Source: Bacillota bacterium (lineage in GTDB: Bacteria; Bacillota; Clostridia; Lachnospirales; Lachnospiraceae). From it: a DNA stretch of 64,000 nucleotides. The stretch spans positions 62,001-126,000 of the forward strand of contig JAEYSV010000016.1 in the NCBI GenBank assembly GCA_023434365.1, given 5' to 3'. The notes under the pieces were generated by a model. That model did no database searches. It was given only the letters and a program-made list of their open reading frames with translations, and had not been told where the DNA came from. Shown here piece after piece: positions 63,709 through 64,000 of the stretch. The stretch's first letter is position 1. Every line of letters begins with the position of its first letter. The translations under genes and the position numbers were made by a program.

Positions 63709-64000
63709 TTAAATCACCTCAGCATTTCCACCAAGAGCCTTGATTTTTTCTTCTGCTGAAGCACTGAAAGCATTTACTTTCACATCAAGTTTCTTAGTTA
63801 ATTCTCCATTCCCTAGAATTTTAACACCATCTCTTGGATTTTTAACTAAACCGATTTCGATTAAAGATTCAACAGTAACAACTGCTCCATCTTCGAATCT
63901 ATTAAGCATATCCACGTTAAGACTGATGATTTCCTTTGTATTTCTATTGGTAAATCCTCTTTTAGGTAATCTTCTGTATAATGGCATCTGACCACCTTCA
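63709..64000 (-). CDS. rplO: 50S ribosomal protein L15, C-terminal part (cut by window edge)
   Basis: The frame enters from the right edge and reads [20 protein letters not shown], then [54 protein letters not shown]. These are the signature and C-terminal half of L15 (residues ~50-147). The start lies outside the window. It precedes secY as in the spc operon. Confidence 0.95.
   Translation of the reverse strand, partial: EGGQMPLYRRLPKRGFTNRNTKEIISLNVDMLNRFEDGAVVTVESLIEIGLVKNPRDGVKILGNGELTKKLDVKVNAFSASAEEKIKALGGNAEVI

Noticed and set aside
1..64000. CRISPR array, rRNA or tRNA genes
   Set aside because: No regular repeat-spacer structure, rRNA core sequence or tRNA T-loop with matching acceptor stem was seen on either strand. 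A tRNA scan would settle this.

Overview
The window is AT-rich chromosomal DNA from a low-GC anaerobic firmicute. The Firmicutes-type spc/alpha ribosomal cluster, the ecfA1-ecfA2-ecfT-truA-rplM-rpsI block, T-box leaders, AGGAGG ribosome binding sites, intracellular glycoside hydrolases and two chemoreceptors all fit a Lachnospiraceae (Clostridium XIVa) bacterium such as Lachnoclostridium phytofermentans. The species is inferred from general resemblance and was not checked by search.

Layout. (1) 0-11 kb is a carbohydrate and cell-surface region: a partial AraC regulator, an intracellular family-6-like hypothetical glycosyl hydrolase, a large secreted Ig/InlB/FN3-type protein, an FMN-binding protein/MarR/flavodoxin redox operon with a clear operator, and a GH20-acyltransferase-nagB operon for N-acetylhexosamine use with a divergent AraC regulator. 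(2) 11-22 kb holds a giant transglutaminase/SF1-helicase/nuclease protein, a Smr-less MutS2-like ATPase behind a structured leader or sRNA, an XRE regulator, a polyamine-type acetyltransferase and rsgA. (3) 22-30 kb holds an amber-interrupted small membrane protein, an ABC-F protein with an attenuator leader, a chemoreceptor and a PadR-controlled ABC-2 exporter. (4) 30-43 kb is unusually rich in aminoacyl-tRNA synthetase-like genes: archaeal-type AspRS behind an attenuator leader, an archaeal-type ValRS with a Val T-box but an in-frame stop, and an anticodon-domain-free class II synthetase core next to a radical SAM enzyme, a Nudix/NrtR-like protein, a RidA protein with a 32-residue upstream ORF, and a WYL regulator. 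(5) 43-48.2 kb is accessory DNA: transglutaminase-like and PHP proteins, an ABC exporter, and decayed Abi-type abortive-infection and tyrosine-integrase genes beside rpsI. (6) 48.2-64 kb is the core translation block, read entirely on the minus strand from rplO to rpsI, interrupted by trpS with its Trp T-box and a divergent chemoreceptor.

The most interesting uncharacterised unit is the radical SAM/synthetase-core/Nudix operon (38.4-41.2 kb) with its RidA/sORF/WYL neighbour. Other strong leads are the ABC-F attenuator with overlapping leader peptide, the two in-frame nonsense codons (22.16 and 35.35 kb), the structured leaders before mutS2-like and aspS, and the decayed Abi/integrase junction.
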